From NCBI GenBank assembly GCA_029624765.1, contig JARSSO010000063.1:62001-126000 (forward strand): 64,000 nucleotides of DNA, written 5' to 3'. The stretch comes from Candidatus Contendibacter sp. Its GTDB lineage: Bacteria > Pseudomonadota > Gammaproteobacteria > Competibacterales > Competibacteraceae. The stretch's first letter is position 1, and the number at the start of each line of letters is the position of its first letter. The notes beneath the pieces are model-generated. The model had not been told where the DNA came from. It saw only the letters and a list, made by a program, of their open reading frames with translations, and made no database searches. This document shows, one piece after another, positions 17,784-26,735 of this stretch. Position numbers and translations under genes: made by a program.

Positions 17784-20284
17784 CGCCACTGCTCTGGCGG
17801 GCGCTGCTGCGCCATCCACTGCGCCATCCCTGGCAACTGGGCCTGGCGATTCTCGGCATCGCGCTGGGCGTGGCGGTGGTGCTGGCGGTCGATCTGGCCA
17901 ACGCCAGCGCCCGGCGCGGTTTCGATCTGGCCATGAACCGCCTGACCGGTCACGCCACCCATCGTCTGGTCGGCGGTTCGCAAGGCGTGCCCGAAGCCGT
18001 GTATGTCCAGTTGCGGCTGGAACGGGGCATCCGCCAGGCGGCCCCGGTCGTGACCGGATACCTGCCGCGCGCCGACCGGCCCGGCCAACTGCTGCAAATC
18101 CTCGGCGTCGATCCCTTTGCCGAGGCGCCCCTTCGCGACCTCGCCGCCGATGTCACCGGCGACGCCTTCGATCTGCGCGCGCTGTTGCTGAAACCGGACG
18201 CCGCCCTCCTGCCCGCGGCGCTGGGCGAGCAAGTCACGCTGCGGCGCGGCGAGCGGCATTTCACCTTGCGCCGCGTCGGCACGCTGCACGGGCCGGAACT
18301 GGACGGCCTGATCATCACCGACATCGCCACCGCGCAAATCCTGCTGAACCAGCCGGGCCGGCTCAGCCACGTCGATCTGATCCTGCCGGAGGGCGCCGTC
18401 GGCGAACGACAGGCCGCCGAATTGCGCGCTGACCTGTCACCTGACCTGCGGCTGGAACGTCCGGCGCAACGCAACCAGGCCACGGCGGACCTCAGCGCCG
18501 CCTTTTCGCTGAATTTGACCGCCATGAGCCTGCTGGCGCTGGTGGTGGGCATGTTCCTGATCTACAACGCCATCAGCTTTTCGGTGGTGCAACGCCGCGC
18601 CCTGCTGGGCATGTTGCGGGCGCTGGGCGTCAGTCGCCGGGAACTGTTCCTTGGCATCCTGGGCGAAGCCCTGCTGCTCGGGCTGGCGGGAACCCTGCTC
18701 GGCGGACTTTTGGGGCTGTGGCTCGGCTCCGGACTGGTGCATCTGGTCACCCGGACCATCAACGATCTGTACTATGTCCTCAGCGTCCGCGAGTTTTTCA
18801 TCGATCCCTGGTCGCTGGCCAAGGGCGCGGCGCTGGGCCTGCTGGCGACCCTGGCGGCGGCCTGGCTGCCCGCGCGCGAAGCCGCCAATGTTCCCCCTGG
18901 CCTGGCATTGAGCCGCGCCCATCTGGAATCCCGTTGGCGATCCGCCCTGCCTCGTCTGGTTCTGGCCGGATTGGCGCTGTCGGGCGTCGGTGGGCTCATT
19001 CTGGCATTCTCCCGCGCCCTGGTTCCCGGCTTCATCGGCCTGTTCCTGCTGATTCTCGGCTGCGCGCTGCTGACGCCGCCCGCCGTGGTCGGTCTGGCGC
19101 GGTTGAACCAGCCACTGGCCGCCCAGATGGGCCTGCTGGCGCGAATGGCCAACCGCGATGTCGCCCGCCATCTCAGCCGTACCGGCATTGCGGTCGCGGC
19201 GCTGATGGTGGCGTTCGCCACCACAGTCGGCGTCGGGGTGATGGTGGACAGTTTCCGGGGTGGGGTGGCGATCTGGATCAACGATCTTCTGAACGCCGAT
19301 CTGTACCTCGCCCCGCCCGCCATCGAGGACGGCGGGAATTCGGAACCCGTGCGCCCGGCGACGCTGGCGGCCCTGCGCGGCACGCCCGGCGTGGCGGCGG
19401 TTTCCACCTATCGGCGACTTACAGTGGATCTCGACGGCCATCCCATCCAGATCATGGCGGTGGACCTCGCGCCCGCGTCCCAGACCGGCTACCACCTGAT
19501 CGACGGCGACCCCGCGACCGCCTGGCGCGCGTTTCAGACCGGCGCGGCGATCCTGGTTTCGGAACCACTGGCCTACCGGCGCGGATTGCGCATCGGCGAC
19601 GGGCTGGGCTTGCCGACCGACCAGGGAACGCGGCGCTTCGCCGTGGTCGGGGTTTTCCTCGATTACGGCTCGGAACACGGCCGGATTTTGCTGCACCGCT
19701 CCGGCTACGAGCGCTATTGGCGGGAACCGACGGTCGGCTCGATGGCGGCGTTCGTCGCGCCCGGCGAGAATCCGGCGACCCTGCGCGAGCGGTTACAGGA
19801 CCGGTTGGGACCGATCCAGCCGTTGCTGATCCGTTCCAACCGTGACCTCCAGGTCCGTACCCTGGAGGTTTTCGACCGGACCTTCACGATCACCAACGTG
19901 CTGCGGCTGCTGGCGATTCTGGTAGCGGCGGGCGGCGTGTTGAGCGCCCTGCTGGCCCTGCAACTGGAACGGGCGCGGGAGTTCGCGGTGCTGCGCGCCA
20001 CCGGCATGACGGCGGGCGAACTCGGCGGACTGGTGTCGTGGCAAACCGGATTCATGGGCGCCGCCGCCGGTTTGCTGGCCCTGCCAACCGGCGTGCTGCT
20101 GGCGGCGATGCTGATCTTCGTGATCAATCGACGGGCGTTCGGCTGGACTTTACCGTTCCAGGTGGACCCGTTGCTGTTGCTGGAAACGCTGGCGCTGGCG
20201 GTGATTGCCGCCCTGCTGGCCGGGCTGTACCCCATCTGGCGCATGGCCCGCGCCCGGCCCGCCGACGCACTGCGGATGGAATGA
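17780..20284 (+). CDS. FtsX-like ABC transporter permease (AttF/AttG-like fusion)
   Basis: An 834-residue permease with two FtsX-type modules. Each has large periplasmic stretches and a C-terminal group of three membrane segments: about 250-370 (with RRALLGMLRALGVSRREL) and 700-825 (with REFAVLRATGMTAGEL). An extra pair of segments lies mid-protein. The first membrane helix is at about 14-34. It starts with GTG inside the stop of the ATPase gene. Such permeases move lipids or lipoproteins between membranes rather than importing small solutes. The double-module length matches YbbP/AttFG-like proteins. Confidence 0.88.
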   Translation: MTPLLWRALLRHPLRHPWQLGLAILGIALGVAVVLAVDLANASARRGFDLAMNRLTGHATHRLVGGSQGVPEAVYVQLRLERGIRQAAPVVTGYLPRADRPGQLLQILGVDPFAEAPLRDLAADVTGDAFDLRALLLKPDAALLPAALGEQVTLRRGERHFTLRRVGTLHGPELDGLIITDIATAQILLNQPGRLSHVDLILPEGAVGERQAAELRADLSPDLRLERPAQRNQATADLSAAFSLNLTAMSLLALVVGMFLIYNAISFSVVQRRALLGMLRALGVSRRELFLGILGEALLLGLAGTLLGGLLGLWLGSGLVHLVTRTINDLYYVLSVREFFIDPWSLAKGAALGLLATLAAAWLPAREAANVPPGLALSRAHLESRWRSALPRLVLAGLALSGVGGLILAFSRALVPGFIGLFLLILGCALLTPPAVVGLARLNQPLAAQMGLLARMANRDVARHLSRTGIAVAALMVAFATTVGVGVMVDSFRGGVAIWINDLLNADLYLAPPAIEDGGNSEPVRPATLAALRGTPGVAAVSTYRRLTVDLDGHPIQIMAVDLAPASQTGYHLIDGDPATAWRAFQTGAAILVSEPLAYRRGLRIGDGLGLPTDQGTRRFAVVGVFLDYGSEHGRILLHRSGYERYWREPTVGSMAAFVAPGENPATLRERLQDRLGPIQPLLIRSNRDLQVRTLEVFDRTFTITNVLRLLAILVAAGGVLSALLALQLERAREFAVLRATGMTAGELGGLVSWQTGFMGAAAGLLALPTGVLLAAMLIFVINRRAFGWTLPFQVDPLLLLETLALAVIAALLAGLYPIWRMARARPADALRME

Positions 20285-21438
20285 TGAACCGACGTCTCGC
20301 GGGGTGGAGCGGAGGGCTGCTGGCGGCGTTGCTCATCGGCCTGGCGGCTTACCCTCTGCTACAACCTTCACCTCAGCCATCCAACGATGTCGCCGTCGGC
20401 TCGGCCCTGGGCGGAGACAATGACACCGGCTATCAACGCGCCTACGCCCCCCGGCTCTTCGATTTTCCCGCCGATCACGGACCACATCCGGAATTTCGCA
20501 ACGAATGGTGGTACGTCACCGGCAACCTGACCGACGCCACGGGCCGATGGTTCGGCTACCAATTGACGATTTTTCGCATCGCGCTGTCGCCGGCCGCCCC
20601 GTCAGCGGATTCGCCCTGGCGCGCGAACCAGGTTTACATGGGTCATTTCGCGCTGACCGATGTCGCGGGCAACCGTCACCACGGTTTCGAACGCTTCAGC
20701 CGGGGCGCGCTGGGCCTGGCGGGCGCGCAAGCGACACCGTTTCGCGTCTGGCTGGAGGACTGGGCGCTAACCGGCGCGGAACCCGACTTTTTTCCGCTGC
20801 GCCTCCGTGCCCGGGAAAACGACATCGCCGTCGACCTGAGGTTGGACGCCGGCAAGCCGGTCGTGTTGCAGGGAGACGGGGGCCTGAGCCAGAAAAGCGC
20901 CGAACCCGGCAACGCTTCCTATTACTATTCCCATACCCGCCTGCCGACCCGGGGCACGATCGGCATCGCCGGACGCAGCTTCACGGTCAGCGGCGCAAGC
21001 TGGCTGGACCGGGAATGGAGCACCAGCGCGCTGGGACCGGACCAGAGCGGCTGGGACTGGTTCGCCCTGCAACTGGACGACGGACGGGAGATGATGTTCT
21101 ACCGGTTGCGCCGCCGGGATGGCGGCACGGACCCGTTCAGCAAGGGAACGCTGGTCGGACCCGGCGGCCAGACACGGTTGTTGCGCTGGAACGAGGTGGA
21201 GTTGCAACCGCTTGGCGAGTGGACCAGCCCTCATACTGGCGACCGCTACCCCGCCGGCTGGCGATTGCGCTTGTCCGCCGAGAAGCTGGATTTGACCGTC
21301 ACGCCGAAAGTGGCCGATCAGGAGATGCGGCTGACGGTACGCTACTGGGAGGGCGCGGTCGCGGTGAGCGGACGGGCCGGCGACCAGACGGTCGGCGGAC
21401 AGGGCTACCTGGAAATGACTCGCTACGCCCCCCGTTAA
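20281..21438 (+). CDS. AttH/CrtC-type lipocalin-like protein
   Basis: A 385-residue exported protein with an N-terminal membrane anchor or signal (about residues 8-28) followed by a tandem lipocalin-like fold. Diagnostic pieces are FRNEWWYVTGNL, GYQLTIFR, YYYSHTRLPTRG and SWLDREWS. The family includes AttH of the AttEFGH ABC system and carotenoid 1,2-hydratase CrtC. With the ATPase and permease directly upstream and a four-base ATGA overlap, the AttH assignment is better. It probably binds a hydrophobic ligand in the periplasm and hands it to or from the transporter. A second ATG one codon later is equally possible as the start. Confidence 0.87.
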   Translation: MMNRRLAGWSGGLLAALLIGLAAYPLLQPSPQPSNDVAVGSALGGDNDTGYQRAYAPRLFDFPADHGPHPEFRNEWWYVTGNLTDATGRWFGYQLTIFRIALSPAAPSADSPWRANQVYMGHFALTDVAGNRHHGFERFSRGALGLAGAQATPFRVWLEDWALTGAEPDFFPLRLRARENDIAVDLRLDAGKPVVLQGDGGLSQKSAEPGNASYYYSHTRLPTRGTIGIAGRSFTVSGASWLDREWSTSALGPDQSGWDWFALQLDDGREMMFYRLRRRDGGTDPFSKGTLVGPGGQTRLLRWNEVELQPLGEWTSPHTGDRYPAGWRLRLSAEKLDLTVTPKVADQEMRLTVRYWEGAVAVSGRAGDQTVGGQGYLEMTRYAPR

Positions 21439-21558
21439 GAGCGTGGTCAAGGTGCTTCCAATCCCGCATAATCGCCAAGTCTCCGCCACGCTCACCGTCA
21501 TCATCGGCTCGCCGCGCGGCCCGCCCGTTTCAACCATGGTTCCAACCTCAGGCCTCCA

Positions 21559-22077
21559 ATGCCATTCCGCTACGCAAAACTTCGTGAGTTACCTCGGTTC
21601 GTCATCTTGACTTTACTGGCGGCAAACAACGCTCAAGCTGGTATCTTCGAGGAAGGCGATATCCTCATGGTGCAGGCGGCTCCCGACGCCATCCATTTCA
21701 ATTCCAGTCCCGAGCACGCCGATTATTCTTGGCTGGTCGGCGTGGAGTGGCAGTCCCCCTCGCGGTGGCTGGTGGGAGCGTCCTACTTCAACAACAGCTT
21801 CGACCAGAAATGCCAGTACTACTACTTCGGGAAATCCTGGTCGCTGGATTTCATCAGCGACAACGAGTATTTCAAGAACCTGTATTTCAAGCTGACCGGC
21901 GGCATTCTGCTCGGCTACAAGGAACCCTACGAGGACAAAATTCCATTCAACGACAATGGCGTGGCGCCGGGTATCGTACCTGGGCTGGGTTATAAATTCG
22001 GGGATTTTAATGTGCAGATGAACCTGCTCGGTGGAGCAGGTCTCATGTTCACCTTCGGTTACGATCTCATCAAGTAA
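21559..22077 (+). CDS. Small outer-membrane beta-barrel-like protein
   Basis: A 172-residue protein with a signal peptide ending near NNAQAG. The rest alternates amphipathic strands: WLVGVEWQSPSRWLVGASYF, KLTGGILLGY, then YEDKIPFNDNGVAPGIVPGLGY and a closing strand FTFGYDLIK. Homologues are often labelled sn-glycerol-3-phosphate transporter in databases, but nothing visible supports a transport role. PagP-like barrels of similar size exist, yet I do not see a PagP active site. It lies between the ABC operon and the glycosyltransferases, consistent with an envelope function. Confidence 0.65.
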   Translation: MPFRYAKLRELPRFVILTLLAANNAQAGIFEEGDILMVQAAPDAIHFNSSPEHADYSWLVGVEWQSPSRWLVGASYFNNSFDQKCQYYYFGKSWSLDFISDNEYFKNLYFKLTGGILLGYKEPYEDKIPFNDNGVAPGIVPGLGYKFGDFNVQMNLLGGAGLMFTFGYDLIK

Positions 22078-22116
22078 CCAAATACAGTAGCCAAATAAAA
22101 TTTCTTGGGCTGGTCG

Positions 22117-24144
22117 ATGAGCGTGCTTAGGAGCGTGGCGGGGCCGACAAATTATGCAAACCCACCACCAAGCAAGTTCCACTGTACTCTTGTCGGCCTG
22201 CTAACGCTCGCCATCGATCTGGCAATACTGAACCTTTGTTACCACCAAGGTTTTTCGTTAAGCTCCTGCCACATCATCAGCTTTCTGGTGGCATCTGGAA
22301 CCGGCTATTTGCTGAATTCCATCTGGTCGTTCAAAAATAAAAACCAACCCGTCATAAAGCGATTGGTAAATTTCATCATCACAATCCCATTGATACTGTT
22401 TCTACGTGGAGGAATACTGGCGTCCTTAAAGGAATCGGGAAGTTTTTCACTCGAAGCAGCCATGATTTTCTGTGCCATCATCTCTTCCATAGGCAGCTAT
22501 CTCGGCAGTATCCATTTTATTTTCTCGCTGGAATTTAATCCACCCGAATCCAAGTCAAATCATTATCACCTTACCATTATCTTGATAATCTACTCAGTTC
22601 TTTTACGCTTTTTTTATTTAGGACCACCGGAATTATTTTACGAAGAAGCCTATTATTGGAACTATGCCAAACACCTGGACATTGGGTATCTGGATCATCC
22701 ACCGATGGTGGCCTGGATCATCGGGCTCTTCACCAACCTGATGGGAGACAACGAGTTCGCCGTTCGGTTCGGCGCCTTCTCATGCTGGTCAATCACGGCC
22801 TATTTTTCCTTCAGGCTGACCCGCGAGATTCACGGCCAATTCAACGTCAGCCAGACTGTTCTGCTGATCGCAACGTTGCCGGTTTACTTCGCCGTCGGGT
22901 GGGTCATGACCCCCGATGCCCCCTTGATCGCCTGCTGGGCGGCGGCGCTTTATTATTTTTATCGGGCACTGATTCATGAACAGCGCGCGGCTTGGGTAGG
23001 AATCGGAATCTCCATTGGATTGGGAATGCTCTCGAAATACACCATCGTCCTGCTGGGTCTCGCCGCGTTGTTATTTATTCTTGCTGATCGCCATGCCAGG
23101 AAATGGATATTCCGACTGGAGCCTTATCTTGCCATTCTCATCGCCATCATCCTGTTTTCACCGGTCATCGTCTGGAACGTTGGGCATGAGTGGGCTTCGT
23201 TCCTTTATCAAGGCCGCGACAGGATGGCCGAACAATTCGAATTTTCCTTGCCTTTGTTCATCGCCAGCATAATCCTGATCATCACACCGACAGGATTTCT
23301 TTCAGTAGTCGCCGTTATTCTGCATAAAAAGGCCGTCATTTCGTGGAACGATGCCGCATCCGAGGACGCGATTCCTAATACCATGAATCGCGGCTATTTT
23401 CTGCTCTTGACCCTCACATTGCTTCCAGTCGCCATTTTTCTGACGCTGAGTTTATTCAGGGAAACCAAATTTCACTGGACGGCTCCCTGCTGGCTGGGTA
23501 TCGTCCCCTACATCGCATCTATTGTAAATCGTGATTCACAAGCTGGCATTAGCAAACTGATTGAATGGAGCCGGCGCGCATGGCCAGCAACGATCTTGAT
23601 CTGCCTGATCTGCTATGGCGCCGCCTTGCATTATCTAACTCTAGGATTTCCTGGTGTTCCTTATCCAAAAAATTTGTACCTCCTGGGGTGGCAAGGTTTC
23701 GGACGTGAAATCGAAGCATTAGTGAAAGAAACCGAACACGAAACTGGTGATAAAATATGGGTGGTTGGCATGGACAGAAATAGAATCGCCAGTGGGCTTG
23801 CATTCTATCGCACCAAAGCCGTTGAGGCCCTGAATGAAAAAATTAGCCACGAACCCGCGTTCCAAACCTCCAGTTGGCATCTGTTCGGTGGGAAAAGCCT
23901 GATGTACGAGTATTGGTTTCCCATTGAAGAACAGAGTAATAAAACTATGTTGCTGGTTAGCCGGAGTATTGCTAATTTGACCAGCGACGATGTTCTTTCA
24001 CATGTGCGGCAAGCAGGAGATATAAAAGAAATCATGCTTTGGAAAAACGGCAAGCCCGCAGGTGTTTATTATTATCTCCTGGTGAAAGGCTATCGAAATC
24101 AGCAGTCCGAAAAAAAGACGCCATCGACCATATCAAGTGATTAA
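22117..24144 (+). CDS. GtrA domain fused to GT39-type membrane glycosyltransferase
   Basis: A 675-residue integral membrane protein. Residues about 15-140 form a four-helix GtrA-like domain (YLLNSIWSFKN is typical), which in other proteins helps move undecaprenyl-phosphate-linked sugars. From about 150 it is an ArnT/PMT-like GT-C glycosyltransferase, with the luminal acidic motif ELFYEEAYYW and GYLDHPPMVAW, and at least ten further helices. Because arn genes follow, it could be the L-Ara4N transferase, but sequence alone does not settle that. ATG at 22117 is chosen; a TTG four codons upstream is possible. GC content is lower than in the flanking core genes. Confidence 0.8.
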   Translation: MSVLRSVAGPTNYANPPPSKFHCTLVGLLTLAIDLAILNLCYHQGFSLSSCHIISFLVASGTGYLLNSIWSFKNKNQPVIKRLVNFIITIPLILFLRGGILASLKESGSFSLEAAMIFCAIISSIGSYLGSIHFIFSLEFNPPESKSNHYHLTIILIIYSVLLRFFYLGPPELFYEEAYYWNYAKHLDIGYLDHPPMVAWIIGLFTNLMGDNEFAVRFGAFSCWSITAYFSFRLTREIHGQFNVSQTVLLIATLPVYFAVGWVMTPDAPLIACWAAALYYFYRALIHEQRAAWVGIGISIGLGMLSKYTIVLLGLAALLFILADRHARKWIFRLEPYLAILIAIILFSPVIVWNVGHEWASFLYQGRDRMAEQFEFSLPLFIASIILIITPTGFLSVVAVILHKKAVISWNDAASEDAIPNTMNRGYFLLLTLTLLPVAIFLTLSLFRETKFHWTAPCWLGIVPYIASIVNRDSQAGISKLIEWSRRAWPATILICLICYGAALHYLTLGFPGVPYPKNLYLLGWQGFGREIEALVKETEHETGDKIWVVGMDRNRIASGLAFYRTKAVEALNEKISHEPAFQTSSWHLFGGKSLMYEYWFPIEEQSNKTMLLVSRSIANLTSDDVLSHVRQAGDIKEIMLWKNGKPAGVYYYLLVKGYRNQQSEKKTPSTISSD

Positions 24145-25111
24145 TCCTTACCAAAACTTTATGCAAGCCTTCAGTCACAGAATAAAATCCATCATTTCTA
24201 GAAGTTCGGTCAAACTGCTGTTTCGAATCGTGGTGACCACCTCGATTTTTGCCATCATCCTGCGTTCCATCGATATCGATCGGGTATGGAAAACTCTAAG
24301 CCAAGCCAGATTGGAGCTGTTGTTTGTTGCATTGCTCCTGCAATTCGGCAGCACCAGTCTGTCAGCCTATCGCTGGCAACTGATCATGCACAACCTGAAT
24401 TTTGGTCAATCTCTTTCATTTTACTGGCGCAGCTATTTCAAGGCATCATTCTTCAATCAAGGGTTGCCAACCAGTATTGGCGGCGATGCGCTCAAGGTGC
24501 TTGACGTGGCCAGTCAGGGGTTTCGCAAACGGGATGCCCTGTATGGCATCCTGCTGGATCGAATGACTGGCCTTGCCGCCCTGATATGGCTGAATCTCGC
24601 GGCGCATGCGTTCGACCCCGACCTGCTGCCAAGTCCAATTTACCACCTGACCTTGCTGCTCGCGGTGGGCAGTCTGGCCGGCTTTGTCATCGTTTCTTCT
24701 TTGAAGCATCTGCCATGGCTTGACACCCATCCCCGCTTGAGAATCGTAAGAGCAATATCGGAAAGGCTGCATCAGGCTTTTCTGCACAACCGCATCCCGT
24801 TGACCGGATCGTCACTGCTGATCCCCGCATTGGCCATGCTGAGCGTTTTCGCAATCGGCTGGGCCCTGGGCTTGCGCTACGATCTGGCGGCCTATTTCAT
24901 CATTGTACCGCTGGCAATCCTTCTGACACTTATCCCCGTTTCCCTGGCGGGCTGGGGTATACGCGAGGGTACGCTGGTGGCCTTGTTTTCCCTGATCGGC
25001 GCTGATAAGGCGACCATCCTGGCCATGTCCATTCTTTATGGACTGATGCAAATTATCGTGAGTTTACCCGGTTTTATCATCTATCTCGGTGGTCGTGGAC
25101 ATCCATCATGA
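24137..25111 (+). CDS. Lysylphosphatidylglycerol synthase-like (UPF0104/AglD-type) membrane protein
   Basis: A 324-residue membrane protein with about seven to eight helices. The segment FFNQGLPTSIGGDALKVLDV followed by DRMTGL is the hallmark of the LPG-synthase transmembrane/flippase family (UPF0104). Members either flip lipids or assist lipid-linked glycan assembly; the catalytic GNAT domain of true MprF is absent. It begins with GTG inside the previous gene, giving an eight-base overlap; an ATG eight codons in is an alternative. It ends with an ATGA overlap into the next glycosyltransferase, so the three genes are cotranscribed. Confidence 0.78.
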   Translation: MINPYQNFMQAFSHRIKSIISRSSVKLLFRIVVTTSIFAIILRSIDIDRVWKTLSQARLELLFVALLLQFGSTSLSAYRWQLIMHNLNFGQSLSFYWRSYFKASFFNQGLPTSIGGDALKVLDVASQGFRKRDALYGILLDRMTGLAALIWLNLAAHAFDPDLLPSPIYHLTLLLAVGSLAGFVIVSSLKHLPWLDTHPRLRIVRAISERLHQAFLHNRIPLTGSSLLIPALAMLSVFAIGWALGLRYDLAAYFIIVPLAILLTLIPVSLAGWGIREGTLVALFSLIGADKATILAMSILYGLMQIIVSLPGFIIYLGGRGHPS

Positions 25112-26334
25112 AAATCGACACCATGCGGAGAGTGGACTATCTCGCGGGAATCCCTTTGTGCTTTCTGGCGACCTTGCTGATTCGCCTGGTCGATCTATTC
25201 ATCAGACGATCCTTTCAACCTCTTCGCAAGGTATTATTCATCGAACTGTCCGAAATGGGGAGCGCCATCCTGGCCGATCCCGCCATGAGAAAATTGCGGC
25301 AAGCAAACAATATCGAACTGTATTTTCTCATCTTCAAATCCAACGCGGCCAGCCTGCGTTTGTTGAATACGATACCGGAAACTCACGTTTTCACCATCCG
25401 CGCGGATGGATTTTTAAACCTCGCCGTCGATAGCCTGCGCTTTCTCGTCTGGGCCCGCCAGCGCGGGATCGACACCGTTATCGACCTGGAGCTGTTCTCG
25501 CGCTACAGTGCCTTGCTGACGGGCTTATCCGGCGCCGTGAAGCGGATTGGGTTCCATGCCTTTTACAACGAGGGGTTGTATCGTGGCGATCTGTTGACTC
25601 ATCGAGTGGCCTACAATCCCCATTTGCACATTGCCAGAAATTTTATCGCGCTGGTCAATGCCGCGCTGGCGGAGCAGAAGGAACTACCGTTTTCCAAGAC
25701 TCTGATCGACGACAGTGAAATCAGGTTGGCTCGCGCCGAAATCAGCGAAGATACCATTGCCGCGATGCGCGAACGCATTCGCCATGAATATCCTTCTTAC
25801 GACGAGCGGCGTCACCGGCTGGCATTGATCAATCCCAACGCCAGCGACCTGCTGCCGCAGCGCCGCTGGATGCCCGACTATTTCGTGACGGTCATGCGTG
25901 GATTGCTGGCCGAACACGAAGATTTACTGGTTCTGATCACCGGGGCTCCAGCGGAGCGCGCGGAAGCGGAGATGCTGAAACAGCGGGCCGGGCACGAGCG
26001 CTGCCTCAATTTCGCTGGCCGCCAGCAGCTTGAGGAATTGCCCGCGTTGTATTCGATGGCCGAAATTATGCTGACCAACGACTCGGGCCCAGGCCACTTT
26101 TCGGCGGTCACGAATCTTCGCACCTTCGTCATCTTCGGTCCGGAAACGCCCCGTCTCTACGGTTCTCTCGGCAACAGCACTCCGATTTACGCGGGCCTCG
26201 CCTGTTCGCCCTGTGTCAGCGCGGCCAACCATCGCAAGACCCCCTGCACCGACAACGTGTGCCTGAAGGTCATCGAGCCGGAGATGGTGCTGGAACGATT
26301 GCGCGATGCGCTGAAGGAACGGCGTTCCGCATGA
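25108..26334 (+). CDS. Glycosyltransferase family 9 (heptosyltransferase-like)
   Basis: A 408-residue GT9 protein. It has a short N-terminal membrane-proximal helix, the GT9 acceptor-domain start KVLFIELSEMGSAILADP, and the donor-site region ALINPNASDLLPQRRW. The typical C-terminal block runs LTNDSGPGHFSAV...FVIFGPETP, then a cysteine-containing CSPCVSAANHR. The family adds heptose or related sugars to LPS core. Relatives with this N-terminal extension occur in envelope glycan clusters outside classical waa loci, so the exact sugar is unknown. It starts in an ATGA overlap with the preceding gene. Confidence 0.82.
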   Translation: MKIDTMRRVDYLAGIPLCFLATLLIRLVDLFIRRSFQPLRKVLFIELSEMGSAILADPAMRKLRQANNIELYFLIFKSNAASLRLLNTIPETHVFTIRADGFLNLAVDSLRFLVWARQRGIDTVIDLELFSRYSALLTGLSGAVKRIGFHAFYNEGLYRGDLLTHRVAYNPHLHIARNFIALVNAALAEQKELPFSKTLIDDSEIRLARAEISEDTIAAMRERIRHEYPSYDERRHRLALINPNASDLLPQRRWMPDYFVTVMRGLLAEHEDLLVLITGAPAERAEAEMLKQRAGHERCLNFAGRQQLEELPALYSMAEIMLTNDSGPGHFSAVTNLRTFVIFGPETPRLYGSLGNSTPIYAGLACSPCVSAANHRKTPCTDNVCLKVIEPEMVLERLRDALKERRSA

Positions 26335-26350
26335 AGGAATCCACCCGCCG

Positions 26351-26725
26351 ATGACCGCCGCCAGCTTCGCCCTGATTCTGACCGGCGTGTTGCTCAACGC
26401 CGCCGCGCAACTGCTGCTCAAGGCCGGGACGAATACGCTCGGTGTCATTACTCCCACCGCCGCCAACGCACTGCCGCTGACCTGGACGGTCGTCACCAAC
26501 CCGCATTTTCTCGGTGGCTTCGCCTGCTACGGCGTCAGTGTGCTGGTGTGGATTCTGGCGCTCTCCCGCGTCCCGGTCAGCATCGCCTACCCGATGCTGT
26601 CCATCGGCTATGTCGTCAACGCGCTCGCCGCGTGGTATCTGTTCGACGAGATGCTGAGCGGTGGGCGCTGGCTCGGCATCGGGTTTATCATCATCGGCGT
26701 TTATCTGCTCGCCCGATCCTCCTGA
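26351..26725 (+). CDS. ArnE/SMR-like small membrane transporter, probable L-Ara4N-lipid flippase
   Basis: A 124-residue protein with four membrane helices in the EamA/small multidrug resistance fold. In the arn pathway ArnE and ArnF form a heterodimer that flips undecaprenyl-phosphate-L-Ara4N; here only one such gene is found. Helix 1 ends LLNAAAQLLLKAGT, similar to ArnE/ArnF, and helix 4 is GIGFIIIGVYLLA. Its place directly before the arnB-like gene supports the flippase role. A single subunit might act as a homodimer. GAAGGA lies upstream of the ATG, though somewhat far. Confidence 0.72.
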   Translation: MTAASFALILTGVLLNAAAQLLLKAGTNTLGVITPTAANALPLTWTVVTNPHFLGGFACYGVSVLVWILALSRVPVSIAYPMLSIGYVVNALAAWYLFDEMLSGGRWLGIGFIIIGVYLLARSS

Positions 26726-26735
26726 GAGATTCGTA

